NCBI GenBank assembly: GCA_031772625.1
Contig: CM062815.1
Location: forward strand, 122,807,977-122,871,976
Direction: 5' to 3'
Length of the DNA stretch: 64,000 nt
From: Pinus tabuliformis
Taxonomy: Eukaryota > Streptophyta > Pinopsida > Pinales > Pinaceae
The position numbers and the translations under genes were made by a program. Positions 63,793 through 64,000 of the stretch are shown piece by piece (within the stretch, counting starts at the first letter, position 1; each line of letters opens with the position of its first letter). The notes under the pieces were generated by a model, which made no database searches, was not told where the DNA came from, and worked only from the letters and a program-made list of their open reading frames with translations.

Positions 63793-64000
63793 GTTTAACC
63801 AGAGCTTCCTCTTTGCCCAATCTCTTTTAATTTCCATGCCCAAAATATAGTTTGCAGCACCAAGATCTTTCATGTCGAATTTGGAGGACAATTGGGTCTT
63901 CAAATCCTGGATAACTTCTTTGTCATTTCCAACCAACAACATATCATCCACATACAAGACCAGATAAATAACACGCTCACCAATTAATTTAAAATACACA
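63793..64000 (-). pseudogene. pol: Element I RT core fragment (copia), cut by window end
   Basis: The minus-strand frame reads VYFKLIGERVIYLVLYVDDM, the catalytic YVDD being intact (element E has YVDG), then VIQDLKTQLSSKFDMKDLG. It ends at the TAG at 63790-63792. The frame is open to the window edge, so more of pol lies beyond. Confidence 0.88.

Larger units (their letters stand above)
47275..64000 (+). mobile_element. Element H: copia element, 5' part, host of the second nest, runs off the window
   Basis: A candidate 5' LTR (47275-48106, TGTTGA...CTAACA) is followed directly by tggtatcagagctc, an exact tRNA-Met primer site, and by gag-like coding. At 48652 the element is cut by element I, which continues past the window end. 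H's remaining interior and 3' LTR must therefore lie beyond 64000. Class copia rests on the gag remnant and primer type. Confidence 0.72.
48652..64000 (-). mobile_element. Element I: copia element (same family as E), 3' part, runs off the window
   Basis: Its 3' LTR is 48652-48806 plus 62610-62918, split by element J. The LTR start, read on the minus strand from 62918 (tgttgggttgtgttat), and the purine tract caagtgggagaa match element E. Coding for RNase H and RT follows at 62968-64000 on the minus strand and is close to E's protein. The 5' half lies beyond 64000. Without the 5' LTR no target duplication can be read; agtga precedes the LTR end at 48647-48651. Confidence 0.85.

Noticed and set aside
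1..64000. CRISPR arrays, operons, bacterial promoters or terminators
   Set aside because: The window is plant-type nuclear DNA dominated by LTR elements. No regularly spaced identical repeats with unique spacers occur.

Overview
This window looks like intergenic, repeat-dense DNA from a land plant nuclear genome, most likely a gymnosperm (conifer-like). The reasons are the density of full-length LTR retrotransposons, deep nesting, 0.3-2.1 kb LTRs, plant-type primer binding sites (initiator tRNA-Met and tRNA-Asp) and plant-only element classes. The species assignment is inference. I found no host protein-coding gene, rRNA, tRNA gene or CRISPR array. Almost every coding stretch belongs to an LTR retrotransposon, and most are decayed.

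I resolve eleven LTR elements plus one probable solo LTR, using paired TG...CA ends, target-site duplications (TSDs), primer binding sites (PBS) and polypurine tracts (PPT). A (2413-8782, minus) is a pol-less copia-type element carrying gag, with a solo LTR inserted in gag. B (9168-38562, plus) is an old copia element expanded to 29 kb by insertions. Inside B are C (11038-20733, plus, Ty3/gypsy, TSD TGTCT) and D (20874-34517, minus, LTRs far longer than its interior). D contains E (23388-33918, plus, copia), and E contains F (26682-32533, plus, chromodomain gypsy, TSD AGCAA). G (39798-46913, minus, TSD GTTTG) is a gypsy-like element that has gag, protease and a long 3' coding region but no reverse transcriptase. 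H (from 47275, plus, copia) starts a second nest that runs off the window. H contains I (from 48652, minus, copia, same family as E). I contains J (48807-62604, minus, same family as C, TSD GTTCC), and J carries K (57982-61339, plus, TSD AGGAG) inside its 5' LTR.

The best preserved coding regions are in J and K. J has a 1523-codon gag-protease-RNase H-RT-RNase H frame followed by an integrase frame. K has an intact 684-codon gag-protease frame. Two points stand out. First, in C and J a second, archaeal-type RNase H with all its acidic residues lies upstream of the RT, while the usual RNase H behind the RT has lost catalytic residues in both copies. Second, G and K, from unrelated gypsy groups, both keep gag, protease and their 3' coding end but lack the RT-RNase H-integrase core.

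The remaining unique DNA (1-2412, 8783-9167, 38563-39797, 46919-47274, plus old B interior) is AT-rich and shows no recognisable gene.
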